64,000 nucleotides of DNA, from positions 1 to 64,000 of the forward strand of contig NZ_RCIQ01000009.1 of NCBI RefSeq assembly GCF_004000255.1, written 5' to 3'. Shown here piece after piece: positions 17,984-26,903 of the stretch (position 1 is the first letter of the stretch; the number at the start of each line of letters is the position of its first letter). This stretch comes from Nioella ostreopsis. Its GTDB lineage: Bacteria > Pseudomonadota > Alphaproteobacteria > Rhodobacterales > Rhodobacteraceae. The position numbers and the translations under genes were made by a program. Below the pieces are notes generated by a model, which was not told where the DNA came from, made no database searches, and saw only the letters and a list, made by a program, of their open reading frames with translations.

Positions 17984-18436
17984 TTACCCTTTCACCTCGA
18001 TGCCCATCGAATTGGCCGAACCGACGATGATCTTCATCGCTGCTTCGATGTCATTCGCACTGAGATCCTTCATTTTGGCTTCCGCGATCTCACGGACCTG
18101 CTTGACGGTCACGGTTGCGATCGTTTCACGGCCGGGATTCTCGGCGCCACGAGGACGGTTGCGCTTGCCGACGGATTTCAGGCCAGCTGCCTTCTTGAGG
18201 TAATAAGACGCGGGGGGCGTCTTGATGTCCATCGTGAAGGACTTGTCCTGGTAGTAGCTGATCACGGTCGGGCAGGGCGAACCCGGCTCCATCTCCTGCG
18301 TCTTGGCGTTGAACGCCTTGCAGAATTCCATGATGTTGATGCCGCGCTGACCGAGGGCCGGGCCCACGGGCGGAGACGGGTTTGCTTGCCCCGCCTTGAT
18401 CTGCAGCTTCATCTTGCCGATCAGTTTCTTGGCCAT
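17984..18436 (-). CDS. rplK: 50S ribosomal protein L11
   Basis: A 150-residue protein beginning [20 protein letters not shown], with the [11 protein letters not shown] motif that marks the N-terminal domain and a C-terminal rRNA-binding domain. It is slightly longer than the E. coli protein (142). It forms the GTPase-associated centre. ATG start, followed after three bases by rplA. Confidence 0.99.
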   Translation of the reverse strand: MAKKLIGKMKLQIKAGQANPSPPVGPALGQRGINIMEFCKAFNAKTQEMEPGSPCPTVISYYQDKSFTMDIKTPPASYYLKKAAGLKSVGKRNRPRGAENPGRETIATVTVKQVREIAEAKMKDLSANDIEAAMKIIVGSANSMGIEVKG

Positions 18437-18561
18437 TTGGCCTCTCCTTCTATCATCGGCGGGGATCTTCCCGCCCTATGAAGACGCAACGCGTTGCGCC
18501 CTCGGTGGTTAGCGTGGTGCGGTCCGGACACGCGTGCCCTCGCCTCCCACGAATGATCACG

Positions 18562-19095
18562 TCAGGCCTGTTTGGTGACCTGCGTGAATTCCAGTTCGAC
18601 CGGGGTTTCCCGGCCAAAGATCGACACCGTCACCTTCAGGCGCTGATTGGCGTCGTCCACTTCTTCGACCATGCCATCGAAATCCTCGAACGGGCCCTCG
18701 TTGACTTTGACCTTCTCGCCGATTTCGTAGGTGATGGTCGATCGCGGCTGCGCCTCGCCCTCTTCGACCCGGTTCAGGATCGCGTTGACCTCGGCGTCGC
18801 GCATCGGCATCGGGCGGCCTTGCGGCCCGAGGAAACCGGTGACGCGCGGGATCGAGTTGATGGCGTGATAGGCGCGGTCGGTCATTTCCATGCGGACCAG
18901 CACATAGCCGGGCATGAAGCGGCGCGGCACGGTGACTTTCTTGCCACGACGCACCTCGATCACATCCTCTTCGGGAACCAGAACTTCTTCGATCTCGTCC
19001 TGCAGGCCGCCTTCTTCCACGGCAGTCCTGATCTGCTCGGCGATGCGCTTTTCGAAATTCGAAAGCACCGAGACCGAATACCACCGTTTCGCCAT
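18562..19095 (-). CDS. nusG: Transcription elongation/antitermination factor NusG
   Basis: A 177-residue protein starting MAKRWYSVSVLSNFEKRIAEQ. The N-terminal NGN domain (1-115) includes FMPGYVLVRMEM and GFLGPQGRPMPM; the C-terminal KOW domain contains VNEGPFEDFDGMVEEVD. An in-frame extension to 19164 is rejected because the MAKRWYSV start fits the family. It lies between secE and rplK as in most bacteria. Confidence 0.98.
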   Translation of the reverse strand: MAKRWYSVSVLSNFEKRIAEQIRTAVEEGGLQDEIEEVLVPEEDVIEVRRGKKVTVPRRFMPGYVLVRMEMTDRAYHAINSIPRVTGFLGPQGRPMPMRDAEVNAILNRVEEGEAQPRSTITYEIGEKVKVNEGPFEDFDGMVEEVDDANQRLKVTVSIFGRETPVELEFTQVTKQA

Positions 19096-19285
19096 ACCTG
19101 CCCGTTCCTCAAGCCCGGGGTCACCGACCCCAAAATTTCCAAGTGTTCCCAATGCCTTACCCAAACCGGGCCGAACAAAAAACAGCGCGCATCACGAATC
19201 GACGCACGCCATTTCCGGGAAAGTGAGCCGTGACCTACCCCCCAAGTGACGGAAAATCAAGGGGTTCGGCCCGGGTTTCTTCTGG

Positions 19286-19480
19286 TCAGCCAGTCATCGT
19301 CAGGATCAGTTCCAGACCCCACCGGATCAGGATGTCCACGAAGGAAAAGAAAATCGCACCGACAATGGCCAGAGCAAAGACCATCAGAGTGGTCACAAGC
19401 ACCTCGCGCCGCGTCGGCCATACGACCTTGGAGACCTCCGAACGGGTCTGTTGCAGGAACTGAAGCGGGTTGGTGGCCAT
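19286..19480 (-). CDS. secE: Preprotein translocase subunit SecE
   Basis: A 64-residue single-span membrane protein with the family motif SEVSKVVWPTRREVL before the membrane helix (about residues 30-55). It is the short alphaproteobacterial form with one transmembrane segment. The longer reading frame upstream is noncoding repeat DNA. It is the first gene of the secE-nusG-rpl-rpo block. Confidence 0.97.
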   Translation of the reverse strand: MATNPLQFLQQTRSEVSKVVWPTRREVLVTTLMVFALAIVGAIFFSFVDILIRWGLELILTMTG

Positions 19481-19516
19481 GGAATCTTCATCCGGATGAG
19501 TGCGTCTGACCGGGGG

Positions 19517-19545
19517 TATATACGCAAGGGGGACCGGCGGCGCAA
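19517..19545 (-). promoter_or_regulatory. Sigma70-type promoter for secE-nusG-rpl-rpo
   Basis: On the minus strand TTGCGC (19540-19545) and TATATA (19517-19522) are separated by exactly 17 bases, ending about 37 bases before the secE start codon. It is a plausible housekeeping promoter. Confidence 0.55.
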
Positions 19546-19580
19546 GGCGGGCAAGCGGGGCAAAATGGCCTGTCGCCATG

Positions 19581-19656
19581 CGTATACACCCCGTACACCC
19601 CCTATACACCCCCCGTGCATACGAAAAGGCGGTTTCGCCGCCTGCCGGCGTCGACC
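19581..19656 (+). repeat. Modular intergenic repeat, copy A
   Basis: Tandem TACACCCC-type units ending in CCCCGTGCAT are followed by GGTTTCGCCG and GTCGACC. The same modules recur at 59090-59221, and in part at 23085-23224. This copy lacks the CCCCGAGGTATTT end module. It lies in the 403-base gap between the divergent secE and dehalogenase genes; the rest of that gap (19657-19883) contains further GC-rich inverted repeats but no gene that I can support. Confidence 0.65.
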
Positions 19657-19883
19657 GGAGAGCGACCCTCCTCAACCCCCCGCTTGCGCGGGAGGCCTCG
19701 TCGGTCCGCGTTGCCACGGAAGCGTGGTGAGGGGGACGCAGTGCAGGCGCGGGGGCTCCTGTGGACAGGGAGTGACGCCTCCGACGGAGGTGTTTGGGGC
19801 ATGTCATCCATTCGGGTGACAGAATAGCGCCGCCTGCTTCGGCTAAGCAAGGGGCATCCGCTCACGGAACTCCGGGACCGCCA

Positions 19884-22800
19884 ATGACCCGCCTCTTCTC
19901 CGACCGCAATCGGCCCGTCCATCTGGGCCCCTTCCCGATGGAACGGCTGACACGGCAGGAGAACGCGGATCTGTCGGCGGTCCCGGAAATGCGCGCCGTC
20001 AGGTTCCACAGGCCCGACGCGCCCGAAAGCATCGTGAACGCGATGCGCGAATACCAGGCGATGCTGGACGCGATCCGTGACGGTATGGTGAACCCGGTGC
20101 CCTCCGAAATTCCCTCTGATCCGGTGGAACGCGCCAATCACCTCAAGGCCTTCGGATATTTCAACGATGCCGCGATGGTCGGCATCTGTCGCCTGCCCGA
20201 TGCCGCGCTGCTGGTCGATCCGATTCGCAATCCCGATATCGACCGGCTGGCCCATGACCTGAAGACCCGCCAGACCACCACGCTCGCCTCTGGCATCGAC
20301 ATGATCATGGCGGATCTGAAAGACAGCATGGAAGCCCCGCCGACGACGGTGGCGGGACACACGCACGCCATCGTCTATCTTTACGAGAACCCTCGGGAAC
20401 CGGCGGAAGACGAGGAGGGCTGCGACTGGCTGACGGGTGCGCTGGAGGCACGGGCCTGCCTGCGGGCCAACGAGACCGCCAGCGTCATCGCCAACTACCT
20501 GCGGCTTCTGGGCTTTGCCGCCAAGTCCCATTCAGGCGCCGCAAGTGATGTGGACCTGAACAAGCTGACCGTGGCGGCGGGGCTGGCGCGGGTGGACGGC
20601 GGGCAGCTGACAGCGCCCTTCATCGGCCAGCGGTTTGGCGTCGCGGTTGTCACCTGCCAGATGGATCTGGCCTGCGACAGGCCGCTTGCGGACAATCCCG
20701 GAACCGGTGGCGCAGCATGGCGGCTTGGCATGGGCGTGCAGCGCTCGGCGCTCAATCGCAACCCCTATGACAAGCGCCGCTTCGTCGATGGCGGGCACCC
20801 GTTCGAGAAACTGAAGCGCGTCGACAGCCCCACGACTTATATCGACGAGGCCCGCGTGGCCCGTGTTCCCAAACGTGCCGACATGTTCGCCCGCGCGCAG
20901 TTCGGCGATATGGGCAAGGCGCTGCAGGACGGGGCGAAGGGCGGCCACTACGCCCGAAAATCCGCGCCCTCCTATGCGCAGCGCAGAGCGCTCGGGGCCT
21001 TTGTACTGATCCAGGATGGCGCGCCAAACCCCGACGGCCCGCGCCCGACAGATGCCGCCCGCAACGCCGCGAATATCAAGGCCGCGAGCTACTTCCTCGG
21101 CGTGGACGCCGTTGGCCTGTCACGCTGCCCGGATTGGGCGTGGTATTCCCACGACGCCGTGGGCAACCCGATCGACCCGCCCCACGATCAGGCGATCAGC
21201 ATGATCATCGACCAGGGCTACGAAACCATGGAAGGCGCCAGCGGCGACGACTGGATCTCGGTCGCCCAATCCATGCGCGCCTATCTGAGGTTCTCGCTGC
21301 TCGGCGGTGTCCTTGCGCAGCAGATCCGCAATCTGGGCTACAAGGCCAAGGCCCACACGGTGATGGATGGCGAGGTGCTGCAACCGCCGCTGCTGCTGCT
21401 GTCGGGACTGGGGGAGGTCAGCCGCATCGGCGAGGTCATCCTGAACCCCTATCTCGGCCCGCGCCTGAAATCCGGTGTGGTGACGACCGATATGCCGCTG
21501 GCCCATGACAGGCCGATTGATTTCGGCCTGCAACGCTTTTGCGAGAGCTGCAACAAATGCGCCCGCGAATGCCCGTCCGGCGCGATCACCGCCGGGCCGA
21601 AGCTGATGTTCAACGGCTATGAGATCTGGAAATCCGACAGCCAGAAATGCGCCACCTACCGGATCACCACGAAGGGCGGCGCCATGTGCGGGCGATGCAT
21701 GAAGACCTGCCCGTGGAACCTTGAGGGGCTGTTTGCTGAAAAACCCTTCCGATGGGCCGCGATGACTCTGCCCAAGGCCGCGCCACTGCTGGCCCGGCTG
21801 GATGATGCCGTGGGCAATGGCGGGCTAAATGACGTCAAGAAATGGTGGTGGGATATCGAGCTGGAGGAGGACGGGGCCTATCGCCCGTCGCAGCACCCGC
21901 TCAACCGGCGCGATCTTCAGAAGGATCTCGATCTGAAATACGAGGACCAGACGCTTGCCGTCTACCCCGCGCCGCTGGCGCCGCACCCGTGGCCATATCC
22001 CTTCCCCATGGATCGCGAAAAAGGGATCGAGGCCTATCAAGCAATGGTGACGGCCAAGGAATACAAGCTGCGGCTGAAGCAGGGAGAGACGGGCCACTTG
22101 CACGCATATACCGTGCCCGGTGACGCCCCGGTGATCCGGGTGGAGGTGACGAAGGCCGAAAAGATGACGCCCGACGTGACCAAATACGAATTCCGCGCGC
22201 TGGACGGTGGCGATCTGCCCGAGTGGACGGCAGGCGCGCATCTGGACATCGTCGTGGCACCGGAGTTTCTGCGGCAATACTCCATGTCGGGCGACCCTGC
22301 GGACCGGTCGGTTTACCAGATCGGGGTGCTGCGCGAGGATGAGGGGCGGGGCGGATCGAAGCTCATGCACCGGATCTTCACACCGGGGCGGAAGATCTTC
22401 ATCTCCAAGCCGATCAACCATTTCGAACTGGATCCGGACGCCACCAAGACCCTGCTGATGGGTGGCGGGATCGGCATCACCCCGATGATCGCCTTCGCGC
22501 ATGAACTGCACCGACAGGGCCGGGATTTCGCGCTGCACTATTCCTGTTCGTCGCGGGGCACGGCGGGTTATCTGGATGACCTGGCCGCGATGCCCTGGTC
22601 CGACCGGGTGCACCTGCATTTTTCCGATGAAGACACGCGGGCTGATCTGGATGCGCTGATGGCCGGCTACCGGCCCGGCTGGCATGTCTATACCTGCGGG
22701 CCGGATCGCTACATGAGCGCGGTGATCGAGGCCGCGGACCGGGCGGGTTTCCCCGAGGAGGCGCGGCATCTGGAGTATTTCTCGGTCCCCGAGCAGCCGG

Positions 22801-23075
22801 AATTTGAAAACCATCCCTTCGTTCTGCGCCTGAAGGACGGGCGGGAGCTGTCCGTCGCAGAGGACCAGACAGTAGCGGAGGTATTGCAGGCGGCGGGCAT
22901 TCCGGTGGATCTGAAATGCGATGACGGCATCTGCGGGGTCTGCAAATGCGGGGTTCTGTCGGGGGAGGTGGAGCACCGGGATTTCGTGCTGTCCAGGGCG
23001 CAGCGGGCCGGGGCGATGATCACCTGTCAGAGCCGGGCGGCCGAGCCGGGCGGTGTGATCGAGCTGGATCTCTGA
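19884..23075 (+). CDS. Self-sufficient reductive dehalogenase (RdhA fused to NADH/FMN/2Fe-2S reductase)
   Basis: A 1063-residue cytoplasmic enzyme predicted to remove halogen from organohalides using cobalamin, with electrons from NAD(P)H. Residues about 1-620 are the RdhA part: an internally duplicated cobalamin-binding region, then two 4Fe-4S sites, C553-x2-C-x2-C-x3-CP and C589-x12-C-x2-C-x3-CP. Residues about 750-1063 are a phthalate-dioxygenase-reductase-like module: RQYS flavin motif (797), GGGIGITP nucleotide motif (860), CGPD (938) and a plant-type 2Fe-2S site C1012, C1017, C1020, C1048. There is no Tat signal and no RdhB anchor, unlike respiratory RdhA. This is the architecture of the catabolic NpRdhA/BhbA type. 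The start was set at 19884 because the upstream 30 codons are repeat-like; the ribosome-binding site is weak. The substrate is unknown. Confidence 0.93.
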   Translation: MTRLFSDRNRPVHLGPFPMERLTRQENADLSAVPEMRAVRFHRPDAPESIVNAMREYQAMLDAIRDGMVNPVPSEIPSDPVERANHLKAFGYFNDAAMVGICRLPDAALLVDPIRNPDIDRLAHDLKTRQTTTLASGIDMIMADLKDSMEAPPTTVAGHTHAIVYLYENPREPAEDEEGCDWLTGALEARACLRANETASVIANYLRLLGFAAKSHSGAASDVDLNKLTVAAGLARVDGGQLTAPFIGQRFGVAVVTCQMDLACDRPLADNPGTGGAAWRLGMGVQRSALNRNPYDKRRFVDGGHPFEKLKRVDSPTTYIDEARVARVPKRADMFARAQFGDMGKALQDGAKGGHYARKSAPSYAQRRALGAFVLIQDGAPNPDGPRPTDAARNAANIKAASYFLGVDAVGLSRCPDWAWYSHDAVGNPIDPPHDQAISMIIDQGYETMEGASGDDWISVAQSMRAYLRFSLLGGVLAQQIRNLGYKAKAHTVMDGEVLQPPLLLLSGLGEVSRIGEVILNPYLGPRLKSGVVTTDMPLAHDRPIDFGLQRFCESCNKCARECPSGAITAGPKLMFNGYEIWKSDSQKCATYRITTKGGAMCGRCMKTCPWNLEGLFAEKPFRWAAMTLPKAAPLLARLDDAVGNGGLNDVKKWWWDIELEEDGAYRPSQHPLNRRDLQKDLDLKYEDQTLAVYPAPLAPHPWPYPFPMDREKGIEAYQAMVTAKEYKLRLKQGETGHLHAYTVPGDAPVIRVEVTKAEKMTPDVTKYEFRALDGGDLPEWTAGAHLDIVVAPEFLRQYSMSGDPADRSVYQIGVLREDEGRGGSKLMHRIFTPGRKIFISKPINHFELDPDATKTLLMGGGIGITPMIAFAHELHRQGRDFALHYSCSSRGTAGYLDDLAAMPWSDRVHLHFSDEDTRADLDALMAGYRPGWHVYTCGPDRYMSAVIEAADRAGFPEEARHLEYFSVPEQPEFENHPFVLRLKDGRELSVAEDQTVAEVLQAAGIPVDLKCDDGICGVCKCGVLSGEVEHRDFVLSRAQRAGAMITCQSRAAEPGGVIELDL

Positions 23076-23084
23076 CACGGATCG

Positions 23085-23224
23085 GGGTTTCGCCGTGCCT
23101 TCGGCACGTCGATCCGCGCGGCCCGTGCCGGGCCGCGACGAACGCTCTTGCAAGCGCGTTCAGGGGGCTCTGCCCCCGTCGCCTTGCAGGCGACTCCCCC
23201 GAGGTATTTGGGCCAAGATGAAAG
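23085..23224 (+). repeat. Modular intergenic repeat, copy C
   Basis: Downstream of the dehalogenase: GGGTTTCGCCG, a TGCC-TTC-GGCA hairpin and CGTCGATCC, then the GGGGGCTCTGCCCCC and GTCGCCTTGCAGGCGAC hairpins, and finally CTCCCCCGAGGTATTT with CCAAGATGAAAG. The same first and last modules occur at 59090-59221. The stacked stems before a T-run could end dehalogenase transcription. Confidence 0.65.
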
Positions 23225-23323
23225 CAGGAGCTCGCCTGCATGCGGTCCAAGGCGCAGGCGGCAGTTGCGCCTGAGGACCAGAGCGGGCAGGCTGGTGGAA
23301 CCCGTTTCATTGGAGCCGTGTTC

Positions 23324-24568
23324 ATGCCTTTCCAGATTTCACGCCGCGCCGTTTCCCTCGGGATGCCTGCCCTGCTGTTGACCGGATGCGTGACCGGCGG
23401 CGCGGGGCTGGTGAGCCGCGATGAATGGCGCAGCGTTCCCAATGCTGACTTTGACCAATGGTTGGCCGGGTTTCGTGTGCGGGCGGTGGAGAACGGGATT
23501 TCCGAAGCCACCGTCACCCGCGCCTTTCGCGGCGTGGGCTATGTGCCGCTGGTGATCGAACGCGACCGCAACCAGGCGGAATTCAACCGCACAATGGAGG
23601 ATTACCTGGCCATCGCCGCCTCGGACGAGCGGATCAGCATGGGCCGCGCCAAGCTGCGTCAGCATGACCGTGTGTTGCAGGCGATCGAGGACCGTTTCGG
23701 GGTCGAGAAACACGTCATGTGCGCGGTCTGGGGGATGGAAAGCTTTTACGGCACGCGAGAGGGTGACGCACCAGTCATCGCGGCTCTGGCGACGCTGACC
23801 TTCGACGGGCGGCGCGGGCGGTTCTTCGGCAGCCAGCTGATGTCGGCCCTGCGCGCTCTGGACCGGGGCGATACGACCGTGGCGCAGATGCGGGGCAGTT
23901 GGGCCGGTGCCATGGGCCACACGCAGATCATGCCCGAGGTGCTGGAAGAGTATGGCGTCGATTTCGACGGCGACGGGCGGCGCGGCTGTTGGGACGATGA
24001 CCCGACCGATGCGCTGGCGACCACGGCCAATTATCTGGCCCGGCATGGCTGGCAGCGTGGCCAGCCATGGGCGGTCGAGGTCCGTCTGCCGGATGGGTTT
24101 GATGAGAGCCTCGCCGGGCGGACGCGCACCCGCTCCGTCGCCTCGTGGATGGGGATGGGCGTGCGCGACATGGACGGGAACCGGGTGCCCGACCATGGCG
24201 AGGCGGCGATCCTCTTGCAGATGGGCATCAACGGCCCGGCCCTGATGATCTTTCGCAACTTCACCGCGATCCGGCGCTACAACCCGGCCAACAACTACGT
24301 CATCGGCATCGGCCACCTGTCCGACAGGCTGGTCGGTGGCCCCCCCATTCGCGGCAGCTATCCGCCCGACGAAAATGGCCTGACCCGTGCGGGCCGGATC
24401 GAGGTTCAGGAGCGCCTGACCGCTCAGGGCTTTGACACCGGCGGCAGCGACGGGGTGATCGGCCCCGCCAGCCGAAGCGCGATCCGCGCCTATGAACGGG
24501 CGCAAGGATTGCCGGAAAGCGGGGTGGCCACCGACGCATTGCTGCTGCGCCTGCGCCAGACTGCCTGA
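23324..24568 (+). CDS. MltB-family lytic murein transglycosylase lipoprotein
   Basis: A 414-residue predicted outer membrane lipoprotein: the signal ends in the lipobox LLTGC with C22. A SLT_2 (MltB-like) domain covers about residues 40-340, with the probable catalytic glutamate E139 in VWGMESFYGTR. A C-terminal peptidoglycan-binding domain follows (about 350-414). It cleaves glycan strands to 1,6-anhydro ends. The start was placed at the ATG with a GGAG site rather than the earlier ATG at 23240, since it gives a proper lipoprotein signal. It is probably transcribed on its own. Confidence 0.93.
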   Translation: MPFQISRRAVSLGMPALLLTGCVTGGAGLVSRDEWRSVPNADFDQWLAGFRVRAVENGISEATVTRAFRGVGYVPLVIERDRNQAEFNRTMEDYLAIAASDERISMGRAKLRQHDRVLQAIEDRFGVEKHVMCAVWGMESFYGTREGDAPVIAALATLTFDGRRGRFFGSQLMSALRALDRGDTTVAQMRGSWAGAMGHTQIMPEVLEEYGVDFDGDGRRGCWDDDPTDALATTANYLARHGWQRGQPWAVEVRLPDGFDESLAGRTRTRSVASWMGMGVRDMDGNRVPDHGEAAILLQMGINGPALMIFRNFTAIRRYNPANNYVIGIGHLSDRLVGGPPIRGSYPPDENGLTRAGRIEVQERLTAQGFDTGGSDGVIGPASRSAIRAYERAQGLPESGVATDALLLRLRQTA

Positions 24569-24660
24569 TCGTCGCGGACGGGCCATTGCATGACGCGGGC
24601 GGGGCGTGACAGGACAGGGTCCTGCGCGCAGCCTTGCCCCGACGCCAGAGGGAGGATTTC

Positions 24661-25848
24661 ATGACCCAGGCTTTCATCGACCACCTGTCGCAAGAGCTGG
24701 AGGGCCTGCGCGACACGGGCCTGTTCAAGACCGAGCGGGTCATCACAACGCCGCAGGCGGGCACCGTGGGGCTATCAACCGGCCGCGAGGTCATCAACCT
24801 GTGTGCCAACAACTACCTCGGGCTGTCCGATCACCCTGATCTGGTGGCAGCTGGCCATGACGCGCTAGATCGCTACGGCTACGGCATGTCCTCGGTGCGC
24901 TTCATCTGCGGCACGCAGGAGGAACACAAGGAGCTGGAGGCGCGGCTGTCGCGCTTCCTGGGGCACGAGGATACGATCCTTTATTCCTCCTGCTTCGACG
25001 CCAATGCGGGGCTTTTCGAAACGCTTCTGGGGCCTGAGGACGCGATCATCTCCGACGCGCTCAACCATGCCTCGATCATCGATGGCGTGCGCCTGTGCAA
25101 GGCCAAGCGCTTCCGCTACGCCAATTCCGACATGGCCGACCTTGAGGCGCAGTTGCAGGCCGCCGAAGGCGCGCGGTTCAAGATGATCGCGACCGATGGC
25201 GTCTTCTCCATGGATGGCTATATCGCCAAGCTGCCCGAGATCTGCGACCTCGCTGACAAATACGGCGCCATGGTCATGGTCGATGACAGCCACGCCGTGG
25301 GGTTCATGGGCGCAGGCGGGCGCGGCACGCCGGAACATTGCGGCGTCGCCGACCGGGTCGACATCCTGACCGGCACGCTTGGCAAGGCACTCGGTGGGGC
25401 ATCCGGAGGCTATACCAGCGGGCGGAAAGAGGTGGTGGAATGGCTGCGCCAACGCTCCCGCCCCTATCTCTTCTCGAACACGCTCGCCCCGGTCATTGCG
25501 GCCACCTCGCTCAAGGTGCTGGATATGCTGGAGGCGTCCACGGACCGCCGCGACCAACTGATGGAAAACGCCGCCCATTTTCGCACCCGCATGGGCGCGG
25601 CGGGGTTCGACCTGCTGCCCGGCGAACACCCGATCATCCCCGTGATGCTGCGCGATCCGAAACTGGCGCAGGAGATGGCCGCGCGGCTCGATGCCAAGGG
25701 CGTCTACGTCGCCCCCTTCAGCTTCCCGGTGGTGCCGAAAGGGCAGGACCGCATCCGCACGCAGATGAGCGCCGCCCATAGCCGCGCGGAACTCGACACC
25801 GCCATCGATGCTTTCATCGCTGTCGGCCATGACATGGGAGTGATCTGA
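24661..25848 (+). CDS. kbl: 2-amino-3-ketobutyrate CoA ligase (glycine C-acetyltransferase)
   Basis: A 395-residue PLP enzyme of the alpha-oxoamine synthase family. It cleaves 2-amino-3-oxobutyrate with CoA to glycine and acetyl-CoA, the second step of threonine degradation. It shows [14 protein letters not shown] near the N-terminus, [10 protein letters not shown] and the PLP-lysine motif GTLGKALGG (K242). A GGGAGG ribosome-binding site precedes the ATG. tdh follows after one base, so the two steps are co-translated. Confidence 0.97.
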   Translation: MTQAFIDHLSQELEGLRDTGLFKTERVITTPQAGTVGLSTGREVINLCANNYLGLSDHPDLVAAGHDALDRYGYGMSSVRFICGTQEEHKELEARLSRFLGHEDTILYSSCFDANAGLFETLLGPEDAIISDALNHASIIDGVRLCKAKRFRYANSDMADLEAQLQAAEGARFKMIATDGVFSMDGYIAKLPEICDLADKYGAMVMVDDSHAVGFMGAGGRGTPEHCGVADRVDILTGTLGKALGGASGGYTSGRKEVVEWLRQRSRPYLFSNTLAPVIAATSLKVLDMLEASTDRRDQLMENAAHFRTRMGAAGFDLLPGEHPIIPVMLRDPKLAQEMAARLDAKGVYVAPFSFPVVPKGQDRIRTQMSAAHSRAELDTAIDAFIAVGHDMGVI

Positions 25849-25849
25849 C

Positions 25850-26887
25850 ATGCGCAATGACATGAAGGCGCTCGTCAAGGCCAAGCCCGAACCGGGCCTC
25901 TGGATGGAGCGTGTTCCGGTCCCCGAACCGGGGCCGCAGGACGTTCTGATCAAGGTCCGGAAATCGGCGATCTGCGGCACCGACGTGCATATCTGGAAAT
26001 GGGACGAATTCAGCGCGAAAACCGTCCCGGTCCCCATGGTCGTGGGCCACGAGTTCTGCGGCGAGATCGTCGACATGGGCAAGGCCGCGACCAAGTACCG
26101 GATCGGCCAGCGCGTCTCTGGCGAAGGCCACATCACCTGCGGCACCTGCCGCAACTGCCGCGCGGGCCGCGGGCATCTGTGCCGCAACACCAAGGGGGTG
26201 GGCGTCCACCGCCCCGGCAGCTTCGCCGAGTACCTCTGCATCCCCGAATCGAATGTCGTGCCGATCCCCGACGACATTCCCGATGAAATCGCAGCCATTT
26301 TCGACCCGTTCGGCAACGCGGTGCACACTGCGCTGAGTTTCGACCTTGTGGGCGAGGATGTGCTGGTCACCGGGGCTGGCCCCATTGGCATCATGGGCGC
26401 GCTCGTGGCTCAGAAGGTGGGTACGCGCAAGGTCGTGCTGACCGATATCGCGCCCTACCGGCTCGACCTTGCCCGGCGGCTTGGCGTGCAGACCGTTGTC
26501 GATGTCTCCTCCGAACAGCTCAAGGACGTGATGGACCGGATCGGCATGACCGAGGGCTTCGACGTGGGCCTTGAAATGTCGGGTGCAGCGGCGGCCATGC
26601 GCCAGATGATCCACCGCATGAACAACGGCGGCAAGATCGCGCTTCTGGGCATTGCCCCCACGGAGTTTGCCGTCGACTGGAACGAGATCATCTTCAAGAT
26701 GCTGACCGTGAAAGGCATCTACGGGCGCGAGATGTATGAGACCTGGTACAAGATGATCGCGCTGGTGCAGTCGGGGCTCGATCTGACCGGGCTGATCACG
26801 CATCGCATCGGGATCGACGATTTCGAGGACGGCTTCGCCGCGATGCTCTCTGGTCAGGCGGGAAAGGTTGTGATGGACTGGGGCTGA
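25850..26887 (+). CDS. tdh: L-threonine 3-dehydrogenase
   Basis: A 345-residue zinc-dependent medium-chain dehydrogenase that oxidises L-threonine to 2-amino-3-oxobutyrate. Catalytic zinc ligands fall in ICGTDVH (C42) and GHE (H67, E68). The structural zinc cysteines are C97, C100, C103 and C111, in [17 protein letters not shown]. The NAD fold has GAGPIGIMG. The start at 25850 is preferred over an internal ATG because a GGGAGTGA site lies before it. It is in an operon with kbl. Confidence 0.97.
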   Translation: MRNDMKALVKAKPEPGLWMERVPVPEPGPQDVLIKVRKSAICGTDVHIWKWDEFSAKTVPVPMVVGHEFCGEIVDMGKAATKYRIGQRVSGEGHITCGTCRNCRAGRGHLCRNTKGVGVHRPGSFAEYLCIPESNVVPIPDDIPDEIAAIFDPFGNAVHTALSFDLVGEDVLVTGAGPIGIMGALVAQKVGTRKVVLTDIAPYRLDLARRLGVQTVVDVSSEQLKDVMDRIGMTEGFDVGLEMSGAAAAMRQMIHRMNNGGKIALLGIAPTEFAVDWNEIIFKMLTVKGIYGREMYETWYKMIALVQSGLDLTGLITHRIGIDDFEDGFAAMLSGQAGKVVMDWG

Positions 26888-26903
26888 CCGAAGGAGGCGC
26901 CCA

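Noticed and set aside
19581-19620. TACACCCC tandem units as a CRISPR or VNTR array.
   Set aside because: Units are only about 10-12 bases with no spacers, and the same block recurs within a larger repeat, so it is a module of that repeat.
19657-19883. A small gene or tRNA in the gap before the dehalogenase.
   Set aside because: Short frames there are Arg/Pro-rich with no ribosome-binding site; no cloverleaf could be drawn.
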